Assembly (NCBI RefSeq): GCF_016624945.1
Contig: NZ_JACVUI010000004.1
Span: 186,001 to 250,000 of the forward strand
Length of the DNA stretch: 64,000 bases
DNA from: Acinetobacter sp. S54
GTDB lineage: Bacteria > Pseudomonadota > Gammaproteobacteria > Pseudomonadales > Moraxellaceae
Direction: 5' to 3'
Shown here: positions 1 to 8,018 of the stretch, piece after piece
Position numbering within the stretch: position 1 is the first letter of the stretch
How the letters are laid out: each line of letters opens with the position of its first letter
The notes under the pieces: generated by a model
Told to the model about the DNA's origin: nothing
The model's input: only the letters and a program-made list of their open reading frames with translations
The model's database searches: none
Made by a program: the position numbers and the translations under genes

Positions 1-117
1 TGTATTGATGTCTAACGGTTTATTCAAGCTAAAAAAATAACAAATTTAACGCATCAGGGCTGTGAAGATGTGTCCCTATTATTTTCTGGCGAAATGTCGT
101 TATCACTGGATATTACG

Positions 118-149
118 TTGACTGAAATGCAATGAGAGTCGATACTCTC
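118..149 (+). promoter_or_regulatory. Probable promoter of monomeric icd with overlapping inverted repeat
   Basis: TTGACT (118-123) and GATACT (141-146) are separated by 17 bases, a good sigma-70 arrangement. The perfect inverted repeat GAGAGT-CGAT-ACTCTC (134-149) covers the -10 element, so it could be an operator; followed by a T-rich stretch, it could also act as an early terminator. The rest of the first 231 bases shows no gene. Confidence 0.5.
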
Positions 150-231
150 AGGGTTTTATTTAAGCAAATCGGTTCGTAGGAGAGGGTCACAAGCTCGTTC
201 CTCACAACTCAATCCAAAGCAGGAGATATAT

Positions 232-2463
232 ATGGCTGGTGGAAAGTCAACAATCATTTACACACTGACCGATGAGGCGCCACTATTAGCGACCTACTCA
301 CTGCTTCCAATCATTGAGACTTTTACCAAGCCAGCTGGCATTGAGATTGATAAAAGCGATATCTCTGTGTCTGCACGCGTACTCGCAGAGTTCTCTGAAT
401 ATTTAAAAGATGAGCAGAAAGTACCCAACAATCTTGCAGAGCTTGGTCGTCTTACACAAGATCCTGATACCAACATTATTAAATTGCCAAATATCAGTGC
501 TTCAGTTGCCCAGTTAACAGCATGCATCAAAGAATTGCAGTCAAAAGGATTCGCAATTCCAGATTATCCTGAAAATCCTGCGAATGAAGAAGAAAAGGCA
601 CTTAAAGTACGTTATGGTAAATGCTTGGGTTCAGCAGTAAACCCAGTTTTACGTGAAGGTAACTCTGACCGCCGTGCGCCTGCTGCGGTAAAAAACTATG
701 CCAAAAAACATCCTCATTCGATGAGCGAATGGAAACAGTGGTCTCAAACTCACGTTTCACATATGGAAGAAGGTGACTTCTATCATGGTGAAAAATCATT
801 GACACTTGATCGTGCGCGTAAAGTGAAAATGGAGTTGATTACCAAGAGTGGTGAAAACATCGTGCTTAAGCCAGAAGTCGCTTTGCAAGATGGAGAAATC
901 ATTGACTCTATGTTTATGAGCAAAAAAGCACTTTGCGACTTTTATGAGAAACAACTCGAAGACTGTCGTGAAGCGGGTATTTTGTTCTCGTTACATGTTA
1001 AAGCGACCATGATGAAGGTTTCACACCCGATTGTATTTGGTCACTGTGTTAAAATTTACTATAAAGATGCATTTGAAAAACACGGTAAATTATTTGACGA
1101 GTTAGGCATTAACGTCAATAACGGTATGGCAGGTCTTTACGAAAAAATTGAAACATTGCCGACGTCATTACGCGAAGAAATTATTGAAGATTTACATGCA
1201 TGTCAGGAACATCGTCCTGCATTAGCAATGGTAGATTCAGCTAAAGGTATTACTAACTTCCATTCGCCAAACGACATTATCGTTGACGCTTCTATGCCTG
1301 CAATGATCCGTGCTGGTGGTAAAATGTGGGGTGCTGACGGTAAACAGTACGATGCTAAAGCGGTAATGCCAGAATCGACCTTTGCACGTATTTATCAAGA
1401 AATGATTAATTTCTGTAAATGGCATGGTAACTTTGACCCGCGTACAATGGGAACTGTGCCAAACGTGGGTTTGATGGCACAAAAAGCGGAAGAATACGGT
1501 TCTCACGACAAAACTTTTGAAATTCCAGAAGCTGGTATTGCCAATATTACGGATATTGAAACGGGCGAAGTATTGCTTTCTCAAAATGTTGAGGAAGGAG
1601 ATATCTGGCGTATGTGTCAGGTAAAAGATGCACCGATTCGTGATTGGGTAAAACTTGCGGTAACACGTGCACGTAACTCTGGTATGCCGGCAATTTTCTG
1701 GCTTGATCCATACCGTCCACACGAAAACGAATTGATCAAAAAAGTTGAGAAATACTTGAAAGATCACGACACGGCTGGACTTGATATCGAGATCATGTCA
1801 CAAGTCCGTGCAATGCGTTATACGCTTGAGCGTGTGGCACGTGGTTTAGATACTATTTCTGTGACGGGTAATATCTTACGGGATTACCTGACCGACTTGT
1901 TCCCAATTATGGAACTTGGAACTTCTGCGAAAATGCTTTCTATCGTTCCGTTAATGGCGGGCGGTGGGATGTATGAAACAGGTGCAGGTGGTTCAGCACC
2001 AAAACACGTACAACAGTTAGTTGAAGAAAATCACTTACGTTGGGATTCTTTGGGTGAATTCCTTGCTCTCGCGGTTTCTCTTGAAGAGCTTGGTATTAAG
2101 GAAAATAACGAACGAGCTAAGCTACTGGCGAAAACCTTAGATCAAGCGACGGGTAATTTACTAGATAATGGTAAATCACCATCACGTCGTACTGGCGAGA
2201 TTGATAACCGTGGTAGCCATTTCTATTTGGCATTATATTGGGCTCAAGCACTTGCTACTCAAAATGAAGATGCTGAGTTAAAAGCGAAGTTTGCACCTCT
2301 TGCCAAAGCCTTGGCCGACAACGAAGCTAAGATCGTTGCAGAACTTGCAGAAGTTCAAGGTAAACCTGCTGATATCGGTGGTTACTATGCAGTAGATCCA
2401 GCGAAAGTGAATGCAGTGATGCGTCCAAGTTCGACATTAAATGCTGCGCTTGAAACGATTTAA
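232..2463 (+). CDS. icd: Isocitrate dehydrogenase, NADP-dependent, monomeric type
   Basis: Oxidatively decarboxylates isocitrate to 2-oxoglutarate with NADP+ in the TCA cycle, in the cytoplasm. The 743-residue length and the motif GNSDRRAP (residues 143-150), together with the conserved HSMSEW and [11 protein letters not shown] blocks that follow, are those of the monomeric IDH-II family (about 740 residues), which is unrelated in length to the dimeric enzyme. The ATG is preceded by AGGAG with 7 bases of spacing. It is a single-gene unit closed by a strong terminator. A second, dimeric isocitrate dehydrogenase lies 1.1 kb downstream. In Acinetobacter and Vibrio-like bacteria the monomeric enzyme is often the adaptive or cold-active isozyme; its role here is inferred. 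Confidence 0.97.
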   Translation: MAGGKSTIIYTLTDEAPLLATYSLLPIIETFTKPAGIEIDKSDISVSARVLAEFSEYLKDEQKVPNNLAELGRLTQDPDTNIIKLPNISASVAQLTACIKELQSKGFAIPDYPENPANEEEKALKVRYGKCLGSAVNPVLREGNSDRRAPAAVKNYAKKHPHSMSEWKQWSQTHVSHMEEGDFYHGEKSLTLDRARKVKMELITKSGENIVLKPEVALQDGEIIDSMFMSKKALCDFYEKQLEDCREAGILFSLHVKATMMKVSHPIVFGHCVKIYYKDAFEKHGKLFDELGINVNNGMAGLYEKIETLPTSLREEIIEDLHACQEHRPALAMVDSAKGITNFHSPNDIIVDASMPAMIRAGGKMWGADGKQYDAKAVMPESTFARIYQEMINFCKWHGNFDPRTMGTVPNVGLMAQKAEEYGSHDKTFEIPEAGIANITDIETGEVLLSQNVEEGDIWRMCQVKDAPIRDWVKLAVTRARNSGMPAIFWLDPYRPHENELIKKVEKYLKDHDTAGLDIEIMSQVRAMRYTLERVARGLDTISVTGNILRDYLTDLFPIMELGTSAKMLSIVPLMAGGGMYETGAGGSAPKHVQQLVEENHLRWDSLGEFLALAVSLEELGIKENNERAKLLAKTLDQATGNLLDNGKSPSRRTGEIDNRGSHFYLALYWAQALATQNEDAELKAKFAPLAKALADNEAKIVAELAEVQGKPADIGGYYAVDPAKVNAVMRPSSTLNAALETI

Positions 2464-2497
2464 GTCAAAACAATATTGGTAATTCTACTAATGCTGT

Positions 2498-2532
2498 AAA
2501 AAAAAACCGATGCAAACGCATCGGTTTTTTTA
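2498..2532. terminator. Bidirectional intrinsic terminator after monomeric icd
   Basis: Stem ACCGATGC / GCATCGGT (2506-2513 and 2518-2525) with loop AAAC, flanked by an A-run on the left and a T-run on the right. It serves icd and, read on the minus strand, could stop the pseudouridine synthase transcript. Confidence 0.9.
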
Positions 2533-2601
2533 TGCCACAGTATTTTGTGTGATGATATAAAAAAAAGCCCACTTTTGTGAGCTATAAGAATTTTCTAAAT
2601 C

Positions 2602-3405
2602 TTAACGGCCATTACGGTTACGGCCACGTGGTGCTTTGGTGTTTGGACGAGTGGTACCATTCGTTTTACGACGCGGCTTCTCATTTTCATCCATTTGCCA
2701 GATGCGTTTGGTTCCTGACTTTTTCTTATTCGGGTCTTTTTTATCCCCTTCAGGTTTCTTATGCTGTATAGGTTTTCCACCTGTGCCCCCTGGTTTTTTT
2801 ACATAAGAACGTGAGCGATACGGTTTATCCTCTGGCACACCTTTAAAGTCAGGATAAAGTAAGGGTTCAATTTCAGCTTGTTCCCCAGGTTGCAGACCCA
2901 ACCGGACTAAATCAATAGAACCAATTTTGGTGCGAATCAAGCGTAAAGTTGGAAAACCAACGGTTGCAGTCATACGCCTTACTTGACGATTACGACCTTC
3001 ACAAATCGAAATTTCAACCCATGAGGTTGGAATACTGGCGCGATAACGTACAGGTGGATTACGTTCCCAAAGCCACTCTGGTTCTGAAACTTTTATCGCT
3101 GTAGCGGGTAAGGTTAAACCGTCAGCAAGTTCAACACCTTTACGTAATTGTTGTAATGCTTCTTCTGTAATATCGCCATCCAACTGAACCAGATAGGTTT
3201 TATATTTTTTATTACTCGGATGGGTAATAAATTGATTTAATCCCCCATGATCGGTCAGAAACATAAGGCCTTCCGAATCTAAATCCAAACGTCCTGCGAT
3301 GCGTAAATCAGGATCATTGATAAAACTCGAAACAGTCAAATGCGCACTGTCTTCACGAAACTGAGACAAGACATCAAATGGTTTGTTGAATACAACTATT
3401 TTCAT
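2602..3405 (-). CDS. rluE: Pseudouridine synthase, RluE/RsuA family, with basic C-terminal tail
   Basis: Isomerises a uridine in RNA to pseudouridine; the nearest known type is RluE (23S rRNA U2457). The first about 190 residues form the RsuA/RluB/E/F catalytic domain, starting MKIVVFNKPFDVLSQF, with the active-site motif GRLDLDSEGL (catalytic Asp at about residue 42) and the family's GRNRQVRRM motif. No N-terminal S4 domain is present, as in RluE. The protein is 267 residues against about 217 for E. coli RluE: the extra C-terminal 70-80 residues are rich in Lys, Arg, Gly and Pro and look disordered, likely an RNA-binding tail. It is convergent with monomeric icd and divergent from dimeric icd. 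Confidence 0.88.
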   Translation of the reverse strand: MKIVVFNKPFDVLSQFREDSAHLTVSSFINDPDLRIAGRLDLDSEGLMFLTDHGGLNQFITHPSNKKYKTYLVQLDGDITEEALQQLRKGVELADGLTLPATAIKVSEPEWLWERNPPVRYRASIPTSWVEISICEGRNRQVRRMTATVGFPTLRLIRTKIGSIDLVRLGLQPGEQAEIEPLLYPDFKGVPEDKPYRSRSYVKKPGGTGGKPIQHKKPEGDKKDPNKKKSGTKRIWQMDENEKPRRKTNGTTRPNTKAPRGRNRNGR

Positions 3406-3546
3406 ATAAATAAACTACTTGGGGTTATAGTCATAACCGTTAATAAAAGGTTTTTATTTAATGGAAAAATGTAGTTATTCATCCTTTAAATCTCAAAAAA
3501 ACCTATGTTGGATTAGACTATCAATGATTAAAAAATAAATTTGAGA

Positions 3547-3566
3547 GTATGTCCTCTAGGGCATAC
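3547..3566 (+). other. Hairpin in the leader of dimeric icd
   Basis: GTATGTCC (3547-3554) can pair with GGGCATAC (3559-3566) around loop TCTA, with one G-U pair. It lies 38 bases before the ATG and has no T-run, so it is not a simple terminator. It may stabilise the transcript or be an operator. Confidence 0.3.
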
Positions 3567-3603
3567 CTTCTATTCGCCAGCTACATAAAGGAGAACCTGC
3601 ACA

Positions 3604-4860
3604 ATGGGTTATCAAAAGATCGTGGTTCCTGCGGATGGTGACAAAATTACAGTCAACGCGGATTTGTCACTCAATGTTCCCAACCATCCGATCATTCCTT
3701 TCATTGAGGGTGACGGTATTGGTGTGGATATTACACCAGCAATGAAGGCAGTGGTAGATGCTGCTGTGCTAAAAGCGTATGGTGGCAAACGTTCGATCGA
3801 ATGGATGGAAGTATACTGCGGCGAGAAAGCAAATACCATTTATGGTACGTATATGCCAGAAGAAACTTTTGAAGCATTGCGTGAATATGTGGTGTCAATT
3901 AAAGGTCCACTTACTACGCCGGTCGGTGGTGGTATTCGTTCACTCAATGTTGCTTTACGTCAGGAGTTGGATTTATATGTTTGTATCCGTCCAGTTCGGT
4001 GGTTTAAGGGAGTGCCTAGTCCAGTTCAGCATCCTGAACAAACCAATATGGTGATTTTTAGGGAAAATTCAGAGGATATCTATGCGGGTATTGAATGGAA
4101 GGCAGATTCACCTGAAGCCAAAAAAATGATTAAATTTCTTGAAGAAGAAATGGGAGTTACCAAAATCCGTTTTCCTGAAAGTTGCGGTATTGGGGTTAAA
4201 CCTGTTTCTAAAGAAGGGTCACAGCGTTTAGTACGTAAGGCGATTCAGTTTGCTATTGATAACGACAAGCCGAATGTCACTTTAGTACATAAAGGCAATA
4301 TCATGAAATATACCGAAGGGGCCTTTAAAGAATGGGGGTATGAACTGGCAATTGAACGTTTTGGCGGTAAACTGATTGATGATGGCCCATGGGTCAAAAT
4401 TAAAAATCCTAAAAATGGAAAAGATATTATTATTAAAGACGTAATTGCAGATGCTTTCTTACAGCAAATTTTGCTGCGTCCTACGGATTATTCTGTCATT
4501 GCGACATTGAATTTAAATGGTGACTATATTTCTGATGCACTGGCGGCAGAAGTAGGCGGTATTGGTATTGCGCCTGGGGCAAATATTGGGGGCGCAATTG
4601 CGGTCTATGAAGCAACACATGGCACAGCGCCTAAATACGCAGGGCAGGACAAGGTTAATCCAGGTTCGATTATTCTTTCTGCGGAAATGATGCTACGTGA
4701 TATGGGGTGGATAGAAGCTGCAGATTTGATTATTCGAGGGATTTCGGGTGCAATTGCAGCCAAGACCGTAACTTATGACTTTGAGCGTTTAATGCAGGGC
4801 GCTACTTTATTACGCTGTTCTGAGTTTGGCCAAGCCATCATTCAACATATGGATGAATAA
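3604..4860 (+). CDS. icd: Isocitrate dehydrogenase, NADP-dependent, homodimeric type
   Basis: TCA-cycle enzyme of the E. coli Icd type, 418 residues (E. coli 416). The substrate-binding loop [13 protein letters not shown] places Ser113 exactly where E. coli Icd is phosphorylated by AceK. NADP preference is shown by the [16 protein letters not shown] block near residue 340, with the Lys-Tyr pair that binds the 2'-phosphate. [14 protein letters not shown] is also intact. The start ATG follows AAAGGAGAACC. It is a single-gene unit, ending at a terminator. Together with the monomeric enzyme it makes the cell doubly equipped at this step. Confidence 0.97.
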   Translation: MGYQKIVVPADGDKITVNADLSLNVPNHPIIPFIEGDGIGVDITPAMKAVVDAAVLKAYGGKRSIEWMEVYCGEKANTIYGTYMPEETFEALREYVVSIKGPLTTPVGGGIRSLNVALRQELDLYVCIRPVRWFKGVPSPVQHPEQTNMVIFRENSEDIYAGIEWKADSPEAKKMIKFLEEEMGVTKIRFPESCGIGVKPVSKEGSQRLVRKAIQFAIDNDKPNVTLVHKGNIMKYTEGAFKEWGYELAIERFGGKLIDDGPWVKIKNPKNGKDIIIKDVIADAFLQQILLRPTDYSVIATLNLNGDYISDALAAEVGGIGIAPGANIGGAIAVYEATHGTAPKYAGQDKVNPGSIILSAEMMLRDMGWIEAADLIIRGISGAIAAKTVTYDFERLMQGATLLRCSEFGQAIIQHMDE

Positions 4861-4867
4861 GTGGGAG

Positions 4868-4896
4868 AACCTCTCGTGTATGAGAGGTTTATTTTT
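4868..4896 (+). terminator. Intrinsic terminator after dimeric icd
   Basis: Stem AACCTCTC / GAGAGGTT (4868-4875 and 4882-4889), loop GTGTAT, followed by TATTTTTATC. Confidence 0.85.
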
Positions 4897-5030
4897 ATCC
4901 TCGCAGTTTGTTAAAATTTTGATAAATCATCAGGTTGCCTAATCAATTTATTTAACGTAATCATTTATGATTAAAAATAATAAATATAGACGTTATTGTC
5001 TGATCAATTAAATAAAGAGGGGCTGGTTTA

Positions 5031-5093
5031 ATGGCTTATATCTATGCTCCAATATTACTCACGAATTCTATCAATTTTCAGGTGTCTGTATGA
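5031..5093 (+). CDS. Candidate 20-residue leader ORF coupled to the transporter gene
   Basis: ATG at 5031 is preceded by a very strong ribosome-binding site (AGAGGGG, 8 bases of spacing). It encodes [20 protein letters not shown] and stops at TGA 5091-5093, overlapping the transporter's ATG (5090-5092) as ATGA. The transporter's own site is weaker (AGGTG). This arrangement is typical of translational coupling. The peptide has no cysteine and no codon run that would suggest attenuation by an amino acid. It could be a chance ORF; the combination of a strong site and the exact ATGA overlap is the only evidence. Confidence 0.45.
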   Translation: MAYIYAPILLTNSINFQVSV

Positions 5094-6481
5094 ACTGGCC
5101 CTTACTGATCAATATTATTCTTTTTATTGGGCTACTTATTTTGCTTGCTCAGACCCGAAAGACCCAGTGGAGTCTGGCTAAAAAAGTGCTGAGTGGTTTA
5201 CTACTTGGAGTACTTTTTGGATTAGGTTTACAACTGGTATATGGTGAATCTAGTTCGATTATTGCCGAGTCAATGCAATGGTTTAATATTGTCGGTAATG
5301 GCTACGTAAAGCTATTGCAAATGGTCGTGATGCCTTTGGTTTTCATTTCTATTTTAGGGGCTGTTGCGAAACTTCATAATGCCAGTTCATTGGGTAAAAT
5401 CAGTTTTTATACAATTGGAATTTTACTGGTTACTACTGCAATAGCAGCTTTTGTTGGGGTTTGTGTTACTCATTTATTTGGCTTAACTGCTGAAGGATTG
5501 GTACAAGGAACCCAAGAAACTGCACGTTTAACTGCATTGCACAGTGACTATATGGGTAAGGTGACAGATTTAAATGTACCGCAATTATTATTGTCATTTA
5601 TCCCAACCAATCCATTTGCAGATTTAACTGGAGCAAACCCAACATCCATCATTTGTGTTGTTATTTTTGCTGCCTTTTTAGGTGTTGCTGCATTAAAGCT
5701 TTTGAAAGATGATGAAGAAAAAGGTCAGCGTATTTTACGCGGGATTGAATCTCTACAAGGCTGGATCATGAAGCTTGTGCGTTTGGTCATGACCTTAACT
5801 CCCTACGGTGTGTTTGCACTCATGACCAAAGTTGTTGCAGGTTCCAATATGGCTGACATTTTAAAGCTAGGTGGCTTTTTAATCGCATCTTATATTGGCC
5901 TCACGATTATGTTTGCGGTTCATGCGTTGTTATTATCGCTTTCGGGCATCAATCCGTTACGATTCTTTAAAAAAGTTTGGCCTGTTTTGACTTTCGCATT
6001 TACCAGTCGTTCTAGTGCGGCCAGTATTCCTTTGAGCATTGAAGCACAAACACGCCGTTTGGGTATACCAGAATCTATTGCCAGTTTTTCAGCATCCTTT
6101 GGGGCTACGATTGGTCAAAATGGTTGTGCAGGCTTATACCCAGCCATGCTTGCAGTGATGGTTGCGCCAACTTTAGGAATTAACACATTTGATCCTTTAT
6201 GGATCGCCACACTGGTATTTATTGTGACTTTAAGCTCGGTCGGTGTTGCTGGTGTCGGCGGTGGAGCAACCTTTGCTGCACTTATTGTTTTGCCAGCGAT
6301 GGGTTTGCCAGTGACTTTGGTTGCCTTGTTAATTTCAATTGAACCTTTGATTGATATGGGCCGTACCGCATTGAATGTAAATGGTTCCATGACCGCTGGA
6401 ACCATTACGAGTCAGTTAATGCATCAGACTGACAAGGACATTTTACAAAGTGATGATGATCCAGAACTCAGCCATGGTTAA
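5090..6481 (+). CDS. tcyP: L-cystine / dicarboxylate:cation symporter family transporter (TcyP-like)
   Basis: Inner-membrane secondary transporter of the DAACS (SdcS/GltP) family. The 463 residues match the length of TcyP (YdjN), the cation-coupled L-cystine importer, and the N-terminal layout of a first helix, then a basic stretch, then [17 protein letters not shown] and [17 protein letters not shown] is typical. The re-entrant loop carries a serine-rich [11 protein letters not shown] motif and the later [11 protein letters not shown] and NVNGSMTAG segments that form the substrate site. About 8-10 membrane segments are visible. A short upstream ORF overlaps the start. Substrate is assigned by resemblance to TcyP; a dicarboxylate remains possible. 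Confidence 0.82.
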   Translation: MNWPLLINIILFIGLLILLAQTRKTQWSLAKKVLSGLLLGVLFGLGLQLVYGESSSIIAESMQWFNIVGNGYVKLLQMVVMPLVFISILGAVAKLHNASSLGKISFYTIGILLVTTAIAAFVGVCVTHLFGLTAEGLVQGTQETARLTALHSDYMGKVTDLNVPQLLLSFIPTNPFADLTGANPTSIICVVIFAAFLGVAALKLLKDDEEKGQRILRGIESLQGWIMKLVRLVMTLTPYGVFALMTKVVAGSNMADILKLGGFLIASYIGLTIMFAVHALLLSLSGINPLRFFKKVWPVLTFAFTSRSSAASIPLSIEAQTRRLGIPESIASFSASFGATIGQNGCAGLYPAMLAVMVAPTLGINTFDPLWIATLVFIVTLSSVGVAGVGGGATFAALIVLPAMGLPVTLVALLISIEPLIDMGRTALNVNGSMTAGTITSQLMHQTDKDILQSDDDPELSHG

Positions 6482-6619
6482 AATGATCCTTGGTGAAAGC
6501 ACGATTTAAGTTATTTAAAGTGGAATAAATCGCTAGAAAGCGTTAAGCTTATTTTCATGTCGTCATGATAATAATAGCGATATATTTCCATTTTAATAAA
6601 CCAATAGCCTTCAGTATTT

Positions 6620-7852
6620 ATGAAAGTTTTTCCGTCTTCTGAATACACACAGATTTTTCGTTACTCAGCTTACTGGGCGGTTGCTTCTGTGCTGATCGGA
6701 GTGATCTCGGGATTATGTTCAAGTCTTATTTTTGTTTGTTTTGATTTAGCCAATCAGACTCGAATTGCTTACCCGTGGCTAGTTTATTTTCTACCTTTTA
6801 TTGGCCTGTTTATGGGCTATCTATTTTATTATTATGGAACGCCTATCGAAAAAGGAACGCATTTGCTGATTGATGAAATTCATCATCCAAGAGCATTTAT
6901 TCCTAAACGAATGACGCCTTTGATTTTTTTTAGTGCGATTCTAACCCAAATTTTTGGGGGATCTGCTGGACGGGAAGCGCCTGCGGTACAGCTTTCTGGT
7001 GCATTGACCGATCATATGACCCAAGTGTTTAAAGTACCTGGTGATAATCGCAAGATTTTTTTAATTGCCAGTATCGGTTCAGGTTTTGCGGCTATTTTCG
7101 GGTTGCCTCTAGCAGGGGCAATTTATGGCCTAGAAATTACCTCTCTTGGTAAATTACGTTATTCCGCTGTATTTCCTTGCTTTGTCTCAGCGCTTGTGGC
7201 GTCACAGATTCCTGAACTCTTTCATATCAGTCATCCGCATCAGTATTATGTAGTTTCCAGTTTTCCTGAACTCAGCTTGACCACGATTGCAAGTTTGATT
7301 GTCGCAGGTTTACTATTTGGTTTTATTGCTCGCCTTTTTATTGTTTCTATTTTATTTGTGAGCAAACAGCTGAATCAGCGTATTCGTTTTATGCCACTTA
7401 GACCCATGGTTGGTGGTATTTTAATTATGCTCATGACCATTATTGTGGGTCATCAGAAATTTAATGGCCTAGGTATCGGCAGTATTATCTCGTCATTTTA
7501 TCTTGAGCTGCCTGTAACTGATTTTTTAGGCAAATTAATTTTTACAGCCACTACCTTAGGTTCAGGTTTTAAAGGCGGTGAAATTACCCCATTGTTCTTT
7601 GTCGGTACAACCTTTGGAAATGCATTAGGTCAATTTTTACCTTTGCCTATTTCATTGCTTGCGGGTTTAGGTTTAGTGAGCTTATTTGCTGGAGCGAGTA
7701 AAGCTCCTTTGACGTCCATTGTTTTGGCGATTGAATTATTTGGTGTGGATATTGCGCAATATGCTGTAATTACCTGTTTGCTGGCTTATCTTTTTTCAGG
7801 AAATTGTGGCTTATATACCCATCAGAATCTTAAATTGCGTGATGAAGATTAA
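6620..7852 (+). CDS. ClC-family chloride/fluoride channel or antiporter
   Basis: Ten or so hydrophobic segments in 410 residues, shorter than E. coli ClcA (473). The gating-glutamate motif is present as GGSAGREAPAVQ near residue 120, where the usual form is GREGP. The third motif reads GGEITPLFF in place of GxFxPxL, and the first filter motif GSGIP is absent (GTPIEKGTHLL stands there). From recalled family descriptions these deviations resemble the CLC-F clade of F-/H+ antiporters more than Cl- exchangers. No fluoride riboswitch is visible in the 138-base gap upstream, so the substrate is not settled. It is monocistronic with no clear terminator after it. Confidence 0.8.
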   Translation: MKVFPSSEYTQIFRYSAYWAVASVLIGVISGLCSSLIFVCFDLANQTRIAYPWLVYFLPFIGLFMGYLFYYYGTPIEKGTHLLIDEIHHPRAFIPKRMTPLIFFSAILTQIFGGSAGREAPAVQLSGALTDHMTQVFKVPGDNRKIFLIASIGSGFAAIFGLPLAGAIYGLEITSLGKLRYSAVFPCFVSALVASQIPELFHISHPHQYYVVSSFPELSLTTIASLIVAGLLFGFIARLFIVSILFVSKQLNQRIRFMPLRPMVGGILIMLMTIIVGHQKFNGLGIGSIISSFYLELPVTDFLGKLIFTATTLGSGFKGGEITPLFFVGTTFGNALGQFLPLPISLLAGLGLVSLFAGASKAPLTSIVLAIELFGVDIAQYAVITCLLAYLFSGNCGLYTHQNLKLRDED

Positions 7853-8018
7853 AAAAGGTGTGACATTCATTGCATCGGTTTAGTCCGATTATTTGTAAGT
7901 TGCAAGTTGATACAGTTGGGCTCTCGTTTCAAAACTTAACTATAAAAAACTTCATGATTCTCATAGTATAGCTGCGTTCAAATAATTCATATTGCTCAAT
8001 TATTTTTTTGGAATTTTT

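Noticed and set aside
1237..1767. 176-codon open frame on the minus strand within monomeric icd
   Set aside because: It lies fully antisense to a conserved enzyme and its translation is rich in His, Phe and Cys in a pattern typical of antisense shadows.
6482..6619. Fluoride (crcB) riboswitch before the ClC-type gene
   Set aside because: The characteristic GGCGATGG and pseudoknot bases are not seen in the gap.
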